Shown in pieces: positions 31,266-42,142 of a stretch of 64,000 nt of DNA. Position 1 is the stretch's first letter, and every line of letters starts with the position of its first letter. Source of the stretch: Prorocentrum cordatum (lineage: Eukaryota; Sar; Dinophyceae; Prorocentrales; Prorocentraceae); assembly GCA_963575745.1 (NCBI GenBank), contig CAUYUJ010000390.1, forward strand, positions 36,136 through 100,135, written 5' to 3'. The notes below the pieces were generated by a model. It was not told the DNA's origin and made no database searches. It saw nothing but the letters and a program-made list of their open reading frames with translations. The position numbers were made by a program, and so were the translations under genes.

Positions 31266-31391
31266 TTTGGGAACAACTTGGGGCCTCTGGGGGAGGCTCG
31301 GGGGCCCCTCGGGACCCTGTCGGAGGGCCTCTTGGGGGCCATTTTGAACCATTGGAGGTTCATCGGGGGCGGGAACGCGAGAGGGCAAAAC
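31266..31391 (+). repeat. 127-bp dispersed repeat, copy 2
   Basis: Second copy of 25981-26107. The upstream sequence (31205-31260) also carries GGGGGC / CTTGGG words, so the unit may extend left. Confidence 0.85.
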
Positions 31392-31715
31392 TTTTAGTTC
31401 CCATGCGTGTTTGAAACATGTCGGTCTCTCGGGGGCGCGCTCGGTGGCCTGTGAAGCCCTCTGGGGGTCCTCTTGGTGGCATTTGGGGCTGTGTCGATGT
31501 TACCGCGAGCGATCTTGGGCCGCTCCGCGAGGTCCGCGAGGCCCAGGTGGCGGCCCCATTGGGGGCTCCGCGAAGTCTGGGTGCCCAAGTGGCGGCTTCA
31601 GTGGCGGGCCAGAGAAAGCCGTGGGGGCCCCCGGGGCCTCTGGGGCCCGCCAGATTTGTTTAGGGGGGGCGCTCATCTGTATCAGTTTCCTGGTGTGAGA
31701 TAATTACGCTACGAA

Positions 31716-31717
<2 letters not shown>

Positions 31718-31749
<32 letters not shown>
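31718..31749. repeat. (TA)n microsatellite
   Basis: Pure TA dinucleotides abutting hairpin copy C. Confidence 0.95.
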
Positions 31750-31750
<1 letters not shown>

Positions 31751-31790
31751 TAGAATCATCGCGCGCGCTTCGCGCGCGCTCAAGTTCTAG
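31750..31790 (+). repeat. CTAG hairpin terminus, copy C
   Basis: CTAGAAT (31750-31756) and GTTCTAG (31784-31790) around a GCGCGCGC stem with TTC loop. Followed by CTAGGA and a CAT tract, as in copy B. Confidence 0.65.
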
Positions 31791-31794
31791 CTAG

Positions 31795-32275
31795 GATAAT
31801 CGTCATCGTTATCATCGCCATCCTCATCACCATCATATCCGGCGTCATCGTCAGCGGCATCGTCATCATCACCATGACCATCACCATCATCACAATCGTC
31901 ACCATCACCACCATCAGCAACAACATCGTCATCACCATCGTCATCATCGCCATCGTCGTCATCATCGTCAATATCGTCACCTGCATTATCAACATAATCA
32001 TCCTCATCATCGCCATCGTCATCATTATCGTCGTCGTCGTGATCGTCGTCATCGTTATCGTCATCATCATCGTCGTCATCTTCATCATCCGCCCACTCCT
32101 GCATCACAAGCACCATAAACAGCATCGCCACCATTATTATCAGCATCGGCGTTATCATCCTGACCATCAGCAGCACCATCATAATGATCGTCAGCATCAC
32201 CATCCTCAACGGCATCACCGTCATCGTCATCATGATCGTCAGCATCACCACCATCACCATCACCATCACCATCAC

Positions 32276-32337
<62 letters not shown>

Positions 32338-32510
32338 CCATCACACACATCACGATCACCATCATCAACACCATCATCATCATCATCATCAGCATCATCA
32401 TTCCCACTGTCAACATCATCATCATAATCTTCTTCCTCATCATCATCATCGTCGTCGTCAACTTCATAATAGTCGTCATCATCGTCCTCATTTTCGTCAC
32501 CGTCGTCTCC
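31795..32510. repeat. 0.7-kb (CAT)n / (ATC)n microsatellite
   Basis: ATC triplets with CGT and CAC variants. The purest run (CAT about 20 times) is at 32275-32338. Confidence 0.95.
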
Positions 32511-32569
32511 GAAGCTCCTCCGCCGAACTCGAGGATATCTCCGCAGCGTCTTGCATGCCGCGTGAGCAG

Positions 32570-32990
32570 TATTGGGGATTCAGGTTGTGGGCCTGAGGCC
32601 GCCCTGCATAATCATCATTGTCATTATCACCAGCGTCTGAAAGCCTTGCGGGGCCCTTTCGGCGCCTTTTGAAGGCCTCTTGGAGCTTCCTGGGGGCCTC
32701 TCGAGGCCTCTTGCGGACTCCTGGGGGCCTCTTGGGAGCTTCTGGTGGGCGAGGGCTCGAAATGTCAGTTCGTGTTCCCCATCTGGGGCTCCTCTTGGAG
32801 TGTTCTGGGAACTCTTTTGGGCCATCTTGGAAGCTTCCTGGGCTGTCTTGGGGCCCTCTTGGGCTGTCTCGGTGGTCTCTTGGGGGCCTCTGGGCTCGTC
32901 TTGAGGCGATCTTTCGGGCCTCTTGGGCCGCCTTGGAGCGTCTGGAAGCCGAACTGGGGAGAACGCCAAAACCTTTCAAAACCTACTAAA
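32570..32990 (+). repeat. GGCCTCTTGG-type dispersed repeat
   Basis: Paralogue of 24880-25395, ending in A-rich sequence (AAAACCTTTCAAAACC) before the 1.25-kb repeat copy 2. Confidence 0.65.
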
Positions 32991-33711
32991 AATCAGTTAC
33001 AATCCCACCAGCCCTTTGGGCGTGAGTGGTTTAGGGAGCTCTCTCTGTTCTCAACCCCCCTTCTTCCCCTTCGGGGAGGGGTTTACCCCTCCCCCTCCCC
33101 CCTCCCCCTGGGCCTGGAGAGGGAGTCCCGCGGGTGGTCAGAGGGGTCTTTTTCGACTCCTGGGAGGGCTAAAAAACGACGACCCTCACGAGGATTCTGG
33201 CCCCGACGGGGGGGCGGAGATAGGTCCCTCTCCTCTTCTTTCAAGCCAAAATCATTGATTTTACTACGGTTTTGGCACCATTTTGGCCTCCCGAGGGGGC
33301 CGCGCTCATCTTCCTTCATAGCAAAATCATTGATTTTACGAAGGTTTTGGGCTCATGTTGTCCTTCTCAGGGGGCAGCGCTCCTTTGCGCTTCTGAGGAG
33401 GTCCCAAGAGGCCCCAAGATGGCCCCAAGAGGCCCCCCGGAGCATCCCAAGAGGCCTCCAAGAGGCCCCCAAGAGGCCCCCAAGAGGCTCCAAGAGGCCC
33501 CCAAGAGGCCCCCAAGAGGCCCCCAAGAGGCCCCCAGAGGCCCCACGAGGCCCCCAAGAGGCCCCCAAGAGGCCCCCACGAGGCCCCCAAGAGGCCCCAA
33601 GAGGCTCCAAGAGGCACCCGAGAGGCCCCACGAGGAGATGCCCCCAAGATGTCTCCAAGAGGCCCCAAGAGGCGCCGAAGACGCCCTCAGAGGCCTCCGA
33701 CCAAAAGACAA

Positions 33712-34243
<532 letters not shown>

Positions 34244-34254
34244 GCCCCACGAGG

Positions 34255-34515
34255 AGCCCCAACGACTCACACCAGGACGAGGGGCCCGAACGACTCACAC
34301 CACGAAGAGCCCGAACGACTCACACCAGAAGGAGGGGCCCGAACGACTCACACCAGGACGAGGCGCCCGAACAACTCACACCACGAGAGCCCGAACGACT
34401 CACACCAGGACGAAGAGCCCGAACGACTCACACCACGAAGAGCCCGAACGACTCACACCAGGAAGAAGGGCCCGAACGACTGACACCAGGACGAGAAACC
34501 CCAAACGACTCAAAT
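34255..34515 (+). repeat. GACTCACACCA minisatellite, copy 2
   Basis: Same family and unit as 28425-28715. Confidence 0.85.
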
Positions 34516-35119
34516 CACGAGGAGCGCTTTCTCTCCCTCCTCCTCCGCCTCGTCCTTCTCCCGCTCCCCCCACAAGGAGGATGTACAAGGAGGCGGGAGG
34601 AAGGAGGAACAGGGGAGATATGCGGGGCCAAGCGGATACACGCCTGAAAAACACGACTGTCGGCATGCTTCGCAAGAGTTGCTGCTGTGAGATGGGCTGG
34701 TGGGGATACGCGAAGCGTCAAGAATTTCCTATTGGGCCCCTCCCGGGAGTGCTGTCGGAGACCTGCTGGGACGCTTTGGCAGCTTTTTCAACCGTCTTGG
34801 AGTGCTCCCGGGCCGCTTCGGACCTCTCTTGGGCTGTCCTGAGGGCGTCCTGGAGCCATTTTAGAGGGTCCTGGGAGCGTCCTGGCGTCTCTGGCGGGGG
34901 GGTGACCACAACCACTGGGCATAGTGAGGCCCCCCCTGGTCCAGGACCCCCTCCCCATATTTATTTATATATAAATATAAACTATAGAAAAATACGTAAA
35001 ACATGTCGGATTGTGTACACAAGAGAAGGACAATCTATAAAAAACATACGTACGTCGTCCAAGGCGCCTCGGACGGCGCAGAATACTCCTCCAAGGCGCG
35101 GAATCATGTTCCCGGACCG

Positions 35120-35830
35120 CCTTCCGGGAACATGATGGGGACGACCTCCTGAGGGCCTCCAGTGGGCCTCTTGGGGGCCTGTTGGGTTCTCATGGAGGCG
35201 TCTTGGGGCGCGCTCAGGGCCATTTTTGGGCATCTTGGGGGCCTCTGGGGGCCTCCGGGGAGACTCTTGGGGGCCTCTTTGGGGCCTCAAGGGGCCTCGC
35301 GGGGCCCTCTTGGGGACCGCTGGGCTCGCTTAGGCAGTCTTGAAGCCCTGTCGGGGCTCTCCTGGAACCGTCTTGGGCGGCTCCTGGGCCATCTTGGGGC
35401 TCTCCTGGGCCGTCTTGGGGCGATTTTGGAGGTCTCTTGGGCCGTCTTGGGGCGGTCTTGGGGGCCTCTTCGGCCGTCTTGGAGCGGTTTTGGGAGACTC
35501 TTGGACGGTCTTGGAGCGTCGGAACCCCGAGAAAGCGAGAAGGCCAAACACCTCAGAAAAAAAACAATAAAAATAAACGATTTTGGCTTGTCGGGGCTCT
35601 CTTGGGAGGCCTCTTGGGATGCCTGCGGGGCCTCATGGAGCTCTCTTGGAACGTCTTCGGGCCTTCCTGGCCATTCCTGAGGCTATCTATGCGCGTCTTG
35701 GAGCGCTCGCGGGCCGTCTTGGGCGGTCTCGAACTGTTCCTGGCGGTCCCAGGGGCCCTCCGGGACGCTTCGGACGCTCCCGGGGGCGCCCTGCACCCCC
35801 ATGGAGATTACTGGCAGCGCCCCGGGCCGC
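35120..35830 (+). repeat. Dispersed repeat related to the 365-bp array
   Basis: Shares TCGGGGCTCTCCTGG, CGTCTTGGGCGGCTCCTGGG, the A-rich spacer (AAGCGAGAAGGCCAAACA) and a GGGGGC(G)CCCTGCACCCCCATG terminus with 23837-24680. It is followed by a TA tract but lacks the CTAG hairpin. Confidence 0.65.
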
Positions 35831-35845
35831 CCCCGGGCTCTACTC

Positions 35846-35848
<3 letters not shown>

Positions 35849-35938
<90 letters not shown>

Positions 35939-35948
35939 CATATATATA
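35849..35948. repeat. (TA)n / (ATAT)n microsatellite
   Basis: About 100 bp of TA with CG and TG interruptions. Confidence 0.95.
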
Positions 35949-35992
35949 TGCGTGGCCCCCCACTATGGGCCCCCCTCTTTCTATGTAGATCC

Positions 35993-36145
35993 GAAGATTC
36001 AAAGATTGGGCGATGTTCAGCATACTGTTGGATTTGAAGATTTGCAGATTTGAAGATTCTGGGGTTATCCTAGCAATCTTCAAATCTTCAAGTCTTCAAG
36101 TCTTCAAATCCTCATATCTTCGAATCCTCAAATCTTCGAACCCTT
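35993..36145. repeat. TTCAAATC(T/C)TC short repeats, both orientations
   Basis: GAAGATTTG... words on the left and CTTCAAATCTTC words on the right can form a long imperfect hairpin. No gene. Confidence 0.6.
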
Positions 36146-36359
36146 GGGCGTCCGAATATGTTGATTGTGATATCCAAGGTATTGCAGTGAATCGTCGAGG
36201 TGTCAATCATCAAAATCTTCTTGTACGTGGTCCAACAAGACGCACTTATACTGTCAACTCGTCGGATCAACTGACACCACAGCAACCGTAGCGTAGAGTC
36301 TTCTCTCGCGAAGCGGAGCCAGTCAAAAACCCTACGGGACAGCAGACAGAACAAACTCA

Positions 36360-36520
36360 GCCACCCTCCTCGGCCGTAGTGTAGTGTCGTAGTGTAGTGT
36401 CGCACCCCCGTGTCCCCAACACTATACTATGACACCACAGTAACCTCAGTGTAGTGTCATACTGTAAGTGTTGCACGCAAGGGTTCTCAACACTACACTA
36501 TGACACCACACTGATTTCAC
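36360..36520. repeat. Palindromic GTAGTGTC / GACACCAC cluster
   Basis: GTGTAGTGTC repeats (three on the left) and CAACACTA(T/C)ACTATGACACCAC (two copies) in alternating orientation, just upstream of the YR element. Function unknown. Confidence 0.6.
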
Positions 36521-36547
36521 TTTCTTCACGATTAAGAACTCCAATTC

Positions 36548-36669
36548 ATGATCGTTTTCCAAACTTAATTGATCGCGTCTCGGGGTGGTGTGGTGGGGTG
36601 GGCCGTGTAAGATAGTAGTGCAGGTTATATCCCTCGTCCTGCCCTGCCTGTCTTTCGTGTCCGCTCAAG
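36548..36669 (+). repeat. Split direct repeat A1
   Basis: Left terminal repeat of the YR retrotransposon, beginning ATGATCGTTTTCC. Repeated at 43925-44046. Confidence 0.9.
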
Positions 36670-36938
36670 ATTTTTCTGGCTCGAGATCGTTCGAGCCAGG
36701 GGCGCGCGCTCGCCCCTCTGCCCCACCAGCGTGGGTGCTCGCGGCGCGGGCGCTGATCGTCGGCACCACGGCGAGGCGGTGGTGGCTCGCCAGTGCTGCC
36801 TTGCTCTCGTACATCGGGGACTGGGGGGTCCTCGACTCTGTCATTTCGAAGCCGCTCGTGGAGCCCGAGGACGACGCGTCCCTGAGGTACACGAGAGAGT
36901 CCGAGCGGCTCAGCTTCTACGACTATCTGCGGTTGCAC

Positions 36939-38588
36939 ATGTCCAGCGTGACGCGATGGAGCCGCTTCTATCGGACGACTGGCCCTCAGCGGGGGCAGGT
37001 GGTCCTCCTGGTGATGCGAATGTACCCCAAGAAGAAGAACGACACAAGGTGGATCTACGTGAAGCCGGACCGCGCGCTCGGCGTGGGCGACATCAATGAC
37101 CGGGCAAAGATGTCAAGTCGTCGACAGCCAGGCTGGGACTACGAGGCGTTCCCGACCCTCACGGCCCCCGAGAAGGCGGACATCCTGGAGAAGGCCAAGG
37201 AGAAGCAGCTCGAGGCCGAGCTGTATCTGTCCAACATCCGCGGCTACGTGGCCTCGCTGTCCTGGTTTCGCTCTGGTCTGGTTGGCGTATGGAGCACATG
37301 GAACTGGGGGTCGACGGCGGGCGCCGCCTTCTTTCTCTGGAGGGTGGCGGTCTACTGCAACCTGTGGCAGTGGATGCGTTGGTCCGTGGAGAAGCTCGAG
37401 GACGGCCACAACATGATACTCGAAATCGACGATTTCCGAGGATATCTGCACAACCTCTACCAGGACGGCAAGCTCGAGATTCCCATCATGATCTTCACCG
37501 CGGTGGTGGCTCTTGGGCCAAGTCTCCCGCGATGCTGCAGGCAGCGCCCCTCCCCTCTGCTCGCGGGGGCCTCGCCTCCAGTGAGCGACGTGGACAGCGA
37601 CGGGGAGGCGGGCCACTCGGTGGCGGGGTCGTCGGACGAGTCCGAGCCCGCCATGGACATGCAGGAGATGAAGGCCATGATGAGCAACTTGCTCGACGAG
37701 ATCACCAAATCAAGGTCGGAGTCGCCACGTGCCCCCACGAGTCGGAGTGCCTCATCGGCCGCGTCCCCTGGAGAGAGCAGTCACGCCAGCTGGGAGAGGG
37801 TCCCCAGTGTCAATACGGACTCCAGCATGGACATGCATGTGGACGGGATGATCGACCGGCTGAAGCGTTTCGAGGACACGATCAATGCGGACAAGGCCTC
37901 TCCGGGATGCAAGCCCTTGCAGGACGCCTCATCCACGTCGGCCACGGCGGGATCTACGACGTGCCCTACCATCGACCTGGGGACGAAGGAGACGCTGGAG
38001 GGCGCGGGGGTGAACCTCGAGCCCTTGCGGGAAGCACTCCGGGACCCCAGGGAAAGGTTGCTGGCCAACCTCTCGAAGATCGATGCGCCGCCCACCTTCG
38101 CCCTCCCAGCGGGCCTCGCCTCCCGCGTGGCCCCCGAGCTGCTGGTCCAGACCTACGGGAAGCACGGCAGCATGGTGAAGTTCGCGACGGACTGGGTTCG
38201 CCTCAAGGAGCTGAATCGCAACCACATCGGCCGCGAGATGATGCTGCGCTGCATGACGCTGGACCAGATGCTGGAGGCCTCGCCCGAGTCAATCCAGACG
38301 GCGGGCTGCGAGATCCCATGCGCACGAGTTTATGCTCTGAAGCGGGCGTTCAAGGACGTGGCATGCATCGACGACTGGAAGCAGCCCCGGGGCAGCGGGG
38401 CCAACAAGTGGAAGTCCAAGGTGCGCTGGGACCTCGCGAACGAGCTGGACTGGAGATCTCTCACGGAGGGCGAGGAGGCGCTCCCAGGCGCGGAGCGCGA
38501 CTTGACGGCCAGGCTGCAGCAGAAGGCTCTCTTCCAGAAGTATCTGCAGAAGGGGGGCTCGGACGCAGTGAAGGAGGAGGACGAGTAG
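36939..38588 (+). CDS. YR retrotransposon ORF1 (gag-like)
   Basis: First of three ORFs. The frame is open from 36552, but the first in-frame ATG is at 36939, giving about 549 residues; non-AUG initiation upstream is possible. The N-terminal part has a hydrophobic patch (YCNLWQWMRW region). The middle is Ser/Ala/Glu-rich with repeated MDM motifs (PAMDMQEMKAMMSNLLDE, SSMDMHVDGMIDRLKRFED) that look like short coiled coils. The C-terminal about 200 residues are dense and conserved-looking (LSKIDAPPTFALPAGLASRV, VKFATDWVRLKELNRNHIGR). No zinc knuckle is seen. The role as a nucleocapsid/Gag protein is inferred from position, not from a recognised domain. The next ORF is in the same frame 195 bp after the stop. 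Confidence 0.75.
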   Translation: MSSVTRWSRFYRTTGPQRGQVVLLVMRMYPKKKNDTRWIYVKPDRALGVGDINDRAKMSSRRQPGWDYEAFPTLTAPEKADILEKAKEKQLEAELYLSNIRGYVASLSWFRSGLVGVWSTWNWGSTAGAAFFLWRVAVYCNLWQWMRWSVEKLEDGHNMILEIDDFRGYLHNLYQDGKLEIPIMIFTAVVALGPSLPRCCRQRPSPLLAGASPPVSDVDSDGEAGHSVAGSSDESEPAMDMQEMKAMMSNLLDEITKSRSESPRAPTSRSASSAASPGESSHASWERVPSVNTDSSMDMHVDGMIDRLKRFEDTINADKASPGCKPLQDASSTSATAGSTTCPTIDLGTKETLEGAGVNLEPLREALRDPRERLLANLSKIDAPPTFALPAGLASRVAPELLVQTYGKHGSMVKFATDWVRLKELNRNHIGREMMLRCMTLDQMLEASPESIQTAGCEIPCARVYALKRAFKDVACIDDWKQPRGSGANKWKSKVRWDLANELDWRSLTEGEEALPGAERDLTARLQQKALFQKYLQKGGSDAVKEEDE

Positions 38589-38783
38589 ACGTTGGAGAAA
38601 CTCCCCCTGTCTGCGGTGCCTCGCGGGGCTCCCCGCGCTTGAGGGAGGGGCTGGCGGTTTACCGTTCCGTTCGCCCTGACGACGGCCACTCTGGTGGGCT
38701 TACTCTCCCGATAGCTACGGTGACGCTCCTGCTTGTCGCGACGATATTTTCGCGTGGCCCTGCGCCCCTCGGGAGGCGACGCC

Positions 38784-41700
38784 ATGCCCGCTTTTCTCCA
38801 TCCACGCACTTCTCCATCGTCTACCTCGACGGCGGCCACGGGCGCGCCTCCCGAAGCAATTCCTCGAGACCGAGACCTTCTGCCGGATTTGCCGCTGCTG
38901 CCGTGGTCGGTGGTGGTGGACCGCGCGGGGCCGATGCATCAAGGCACGCTGAGACATGTGCGAGCTCTTGCCAACGGGATGATCCGATCCATGCACCACC
39001 TCGCGCGGGGCACGGTCGGAGCGGCCGAGGGCGCTGGGCCGTCGGCTGCGTGGGAGCGGGCAACGCCGCTCCAGAGGGCTACTTCGAGGAGGTTACTGGA
39101 GGCGCGGCTAGCTTGGGGCAGCCAGGTGGCCGCGATCAAGGAAGACGAGGACGCCGCCCTTCGGCGCGTCATGGCCGGTCGGGCCTCGCCATACTCAGGC
39201 GATGGGGCTACGGTTGCCCTGGGAAAGGATTCAAAGGGAAGGGGGATGCTACCAAAGGGCGCGATGTGCTCCGTCGACGTGGAGGAACTGGCTCTTCCGC
39301 CGCCAGGGGCCATCCCCGCCAAGCTCGTGGACATCTGCCCGCTGGCCGCCGAGTACTTCTCCGACGTTGCGGGGGAGATGCTACGCGAGCCCAGCAAGGC
39401 CATGGACGAGGAGCTGAAGGGCCAGAAGGTCTACCGAGATCCGTCTCTCCGCTCGAGGGCGTCGCGTCTCCGCCTAGCCGAGAGGCTTTGGGGTGCGGGG
39501 ATGCTCGGGACCACCGACGAGATGGTCGAGGGGGTCTCGCTCTTCGGAGTCATCAAGAAGTACCTGCAGGAGGAGGGGGGCCCCCTCAGCCCCGCCAGGC
39601 GCCAGGCGCGCTCCATCTGGGACCAGAGGCGGGCCAACCTCCGCTGGCAGAGGCCCCCGTACGTGCCCCTCGGCAGCCCCGCGACCTTCGCCCACGTGGA
39701 CCTCTCCAACCTGGGCGAGAGGGACGTGGTCTACACTGGCGTGGGCGACATCCCAGACATGTTCTATCGTTTGGAGACGCCGCCCGATGTCTGGCCCTAC
39801 TTTGTCTTGGAGGAGGTGCCAGTCCACGAGTTCGTCGAGTACATGAGGACCAAAGGGCGGGACTGCGTCATCCCCGTTGGCGGGCCCTTCCTGGCGCTGA
39901 AGGTCCTGGTCATGGGCTGGTCGTGGGCCCCGTTCTTGGCCCACTCTACGTTGCAGGCCTGCATGGCGCGCGGGCTCGGGGAGGATTCCGTCGGGGCGCG
40001 CCTGGTCTACGGGGCTCCGACGCCTCAACTGACCGGACCCGAGGGGTTCGAGTCGGTGAACTGGGCATACATGGACGACTACGGGGTCATGGCCACGTCC
40101 GCCAGCGCGCAGCAGCCAGTGAGCGAGGTCGTGAGCGGACTGACGGCCCGAGTCAAGCACTACTTGAGGCAGGTCGGGCTCCCCGTCCACAAGGAGTCCG
40201 AGGGCGAGGGGCTCGAGTCGCTGGGGGCGGTCGTCCGAGGCCGACCCTACTCCGTCTCAGCAGAGACCGACCGCACCTGCGGCCTGGCTCTGGTGACGCT
40301 GCGGCTGGTAGAGCGGACGTACTGGACCGCGGAGCTCCTCGAGCGTGTCGTGGGGTTGTGGGCGTGGGCGGCCATCTTCCAGCGCACGGGCCTTGCCATC
40401 TTCGACCAGGTGTACCACGAGATGAGACGTCCCGAGACCGCCAAGACGCCGTTCCGACTGACGGACGCGGCGAGGTGGGAGCTGACTACGATGGCGTACT
40501 GCGCACCCCTCTTACGTACAGATCTCGAAGCTCCTTGGCTCTCGCAGGTGTTCATGACGGACTCCAGCGACACGGGCTACGGAGTGGCGGTCGCCGACGC
40601 CTCGCTGGAGGAAATCAGGAAGGACGCCCGTTACAGCGAGATGAGGGGATGGACGATCGCCACCGAGGATATCTACACAGCCCAGGAGGAGGACGCCTGG
40701 GCCCCCCATGCTGGGGTGTGTGCCTACGACGTCGACGAGCTTATCGAGGCCTCGACTGCACCGCCGCCGCGGGTAAATCGGAGGGTCTACCGGGCGCTGT
40801 ACCTCTTCGCGGGCAGGCGCCGGGAGGGGGATCTAGAGGAGGCCATCCACTCGCGGGCGGAGCTCGACGGCTACGAGGTCGAGGTCTGGTCCATCGACGC
40901 GGTGATCAACCCGAAGCACGACCTCACCAACGACGAGTTCGTCAGCCTGATCCTGAGCCTGGCGCGCGACGGGTACTTCCACGCAGTGATCGCCTCGCCC
41001 CCATGCTCCACTTGGAGTCGGGCTCGCTTCCCGGGGAAGGGGCCCAGGCCCTTGCGGACACGCCTCGAGCCTTGGGGGCGGAGCGACATGTCATTCACAG
41101 CCTTCGAGCGTCTCCGCCTGGACCTGGGGTCGCGCCTTTTGCTGTCGGCCATGCAGGCGGTCCGCGAGGTATGTCGAGCTGGAGGCCTGGGCTTGATGGA
41201 GCACCCTGCGGACCCAGAGGAGGACCCATACCCGTCCATCTGGAACCTACCCGAGATGGCATGCCTCCTCGAGGAGACGGGCGGGAAGATCAATCGGATC
41301 GACCAGTGCCGCTACGGAGCCCCGTCGATGAAGCCGACCATGATTGGCATCTTCGGGTTCTACGACGTCACACTGGGCTTCGCCGCGGACCGTCTCCGCT
41401 TGAGGTGCAACCACCGAGGGAGGCATCAGACAGTACTCAAGGGACGGGCGGAGCGAGGCCGTCCCGATTTCTGCGCCGCCTCCGCCCAGGCGTACCAGCC
41501 GCCGCTGTGCGCCGCGCTGGCGGAGGTGATCATCGAGGCTTTCGCCCGCATGACGAGGGAGATGAGTGGCCCCGATCCAACGGGCTCGCGCGTGTCTCCA
41601 TCTACTTCGCCCTTCGGCCCGCCGAGGCCGGGAAGGGCGAGGATCGAGGTGAGGCGGGGCGATCGAGTCAGAGTCCCCCCGCTGTCCCCCGCTTGGATGC

Positions 41701-42137
41701 CGATCGCGAGATGGCGGCCACTCTACTTCGGGAGGTGGAGGATCACGGAGCACGCGAACATCAACGAGACACGGGCCGTGGTGGGCCTGCTGCGACACCT
41801 GGCCAGATCATCGCGGATGTGGAGGCGGAAGGCCCTGATCCTTACAGACAGCATGGTAGCTCTGGGGGCCCCGGGCAAGGGCCGCTCGAGCTCACCAGCC
41901 CTGCTGCGCTTGTGCCGCCAGGCGGCGGCGATCACCGTGAGCTTCGCGATTCAGGGGCACTACCGCTACGTCCCGTCGGAGCTGAACGTCGCCGACGGCC
42001 TCTCTCGGAGGGGCTTCCTCGGCGCGGCGCCCGAGACGGTAGCAGCTCACAGCGACCGACACCCCGCTCCAACGGACAGCCGAGGTCACGATCTACGCGA
42101 CCTGGGCCGCGCCTGCACGGGATACGCTGGTGGGTAG
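38784..42137 (+). CDS. YR retrotransposon ORF2: reverse transcriptase - RNase H with nested C5-methyltransferase-like domain
   Basis: About 1117 residues from an ATG in good context (GCCATGC). RT: motif A GDIPDMFYRLE, motif B VMGWSWAPFLAHSTLQ, catalytic YMDDYG at 40068-40085. RNase H opens with FMTDSSDTGYGVAV (Asp codon 40560) and resumes after a 300-residue insertion with RITEHANINETRA (Glu 41766), ALILTDSMVALG (Asp 41847) and VPSELNVADGLSRR (Asp 41994). The insertion (about 40785-41690) has YLFAG, IASPPCSTWSRAR (PC-x-x-W-S, Cys codon 41004), LMEHPADP, DQCRYGAPSMKPTMIGIFG and C-x-H-x3-H: an order like cytosine-C5 methyltransferase motifs I, IV, VI and VIII. Whether it methylates DNA is inference. 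A free-standing start at 38733 would need TTG. Confidence 0.9.
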   Translation: MPAFLHPRTSPSSTSTAATGAPPEAIPRDRDLLPDLPLLPWSVVVDRAGPMHQGTLRHVRALANGMIRSMHHLARGTVGAAEGAGPSAAWERATPLQRATSRRLLEARLAWGSQVAAIKEDEDAALRRVMAGRASPYSGDGATVALGKDSKGRGMLPKGAMCSVDVEELALPPPGAIPAKLVDICPLAAEYFSDVAGEMLREPSKAMDEELKGQKVYRDPSLRSRASRLRLAERLWGAGMLGTTDEMVEGVSLFGVIKKYLQEEGGPLSPARRQARSIWDQRRANLRWQRPPYVPLGSPATFAHVDLSNLGERDVVYTGVGDIPDMFYRLETPPDVWPYFVLEEVPVHEFVEYMRTKGRDCVIPVGGPFLALKVLVMGWSWAPFLAHSTLQACMARGLGEDSVGARLVYGAPTPQLTGPEGFESVNWAYMDDYGVMATSASAQQPVSEVVSGLTARVKHYLRQVGLPVHKESEGEGLESLGAVVRGRPYSVSAETDRTCGLALVTLRLVERTYWTAELLERVVGLWAWAAIFQRTGLAIFDQVYHEMRRPETAKTPFRLTDAARWELTTMAYCAPLLRTDLEAPWLSQVFMTDSSDTGYGVAVADASLEEIRKDARYSEMRGWTIATEDIYTAQEEDAWAPHAGVCAYDVDELIEASTAPPPRVNRRVYRALYLFAGRRREGDLEEAIHSRAELDGYEVEVWSIDAVINPKHDLTNDEFVSLILSLARDGYFHAVIASPPCSTWSRARFPGKGPRPLRTRLEPWGRSDMSFTAFERLRLDLGSRLLLSAMQAVREVCRAGGLGLMEHPADPEEDPYPSIWNLPEMACLLEETGGKINRIDQCRYGAPSMKPTMIGIFGFYDVTLGFAADRLRLRCNHRGRHQTVLKGRAERGRPDFCAASAQAYQPPLCAALAEVIIEAFARMTREMSGPDPTGSRVSPSTSPFGPPRPGRARIEVRRGDRVRVPPLSPAWMPIARWRPLYFGRWRITEHANINETRAVVGLLRHLARSSRMWRRKALILTDSMVALGAPGKGRSSSPALLRLCRQAAAITVSFAIQGHYRYVPSELNVADGLSRRGFLGAAPETVAAHSDRHPAPTDSRGHDLRDLGRACTGYAGG

Positions 42138-42142
42138 CCGCC

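Noticed and set aside
37289-42142. A 2050-codon open frame spanning the whole YR element
   Set aside because: Only its last 432 codons (from 42143) show a real domain; the upstream part lies in a shadow frame of ORF1 and ORF2 and is Gly/Arg/Pro-rich because of high GC.
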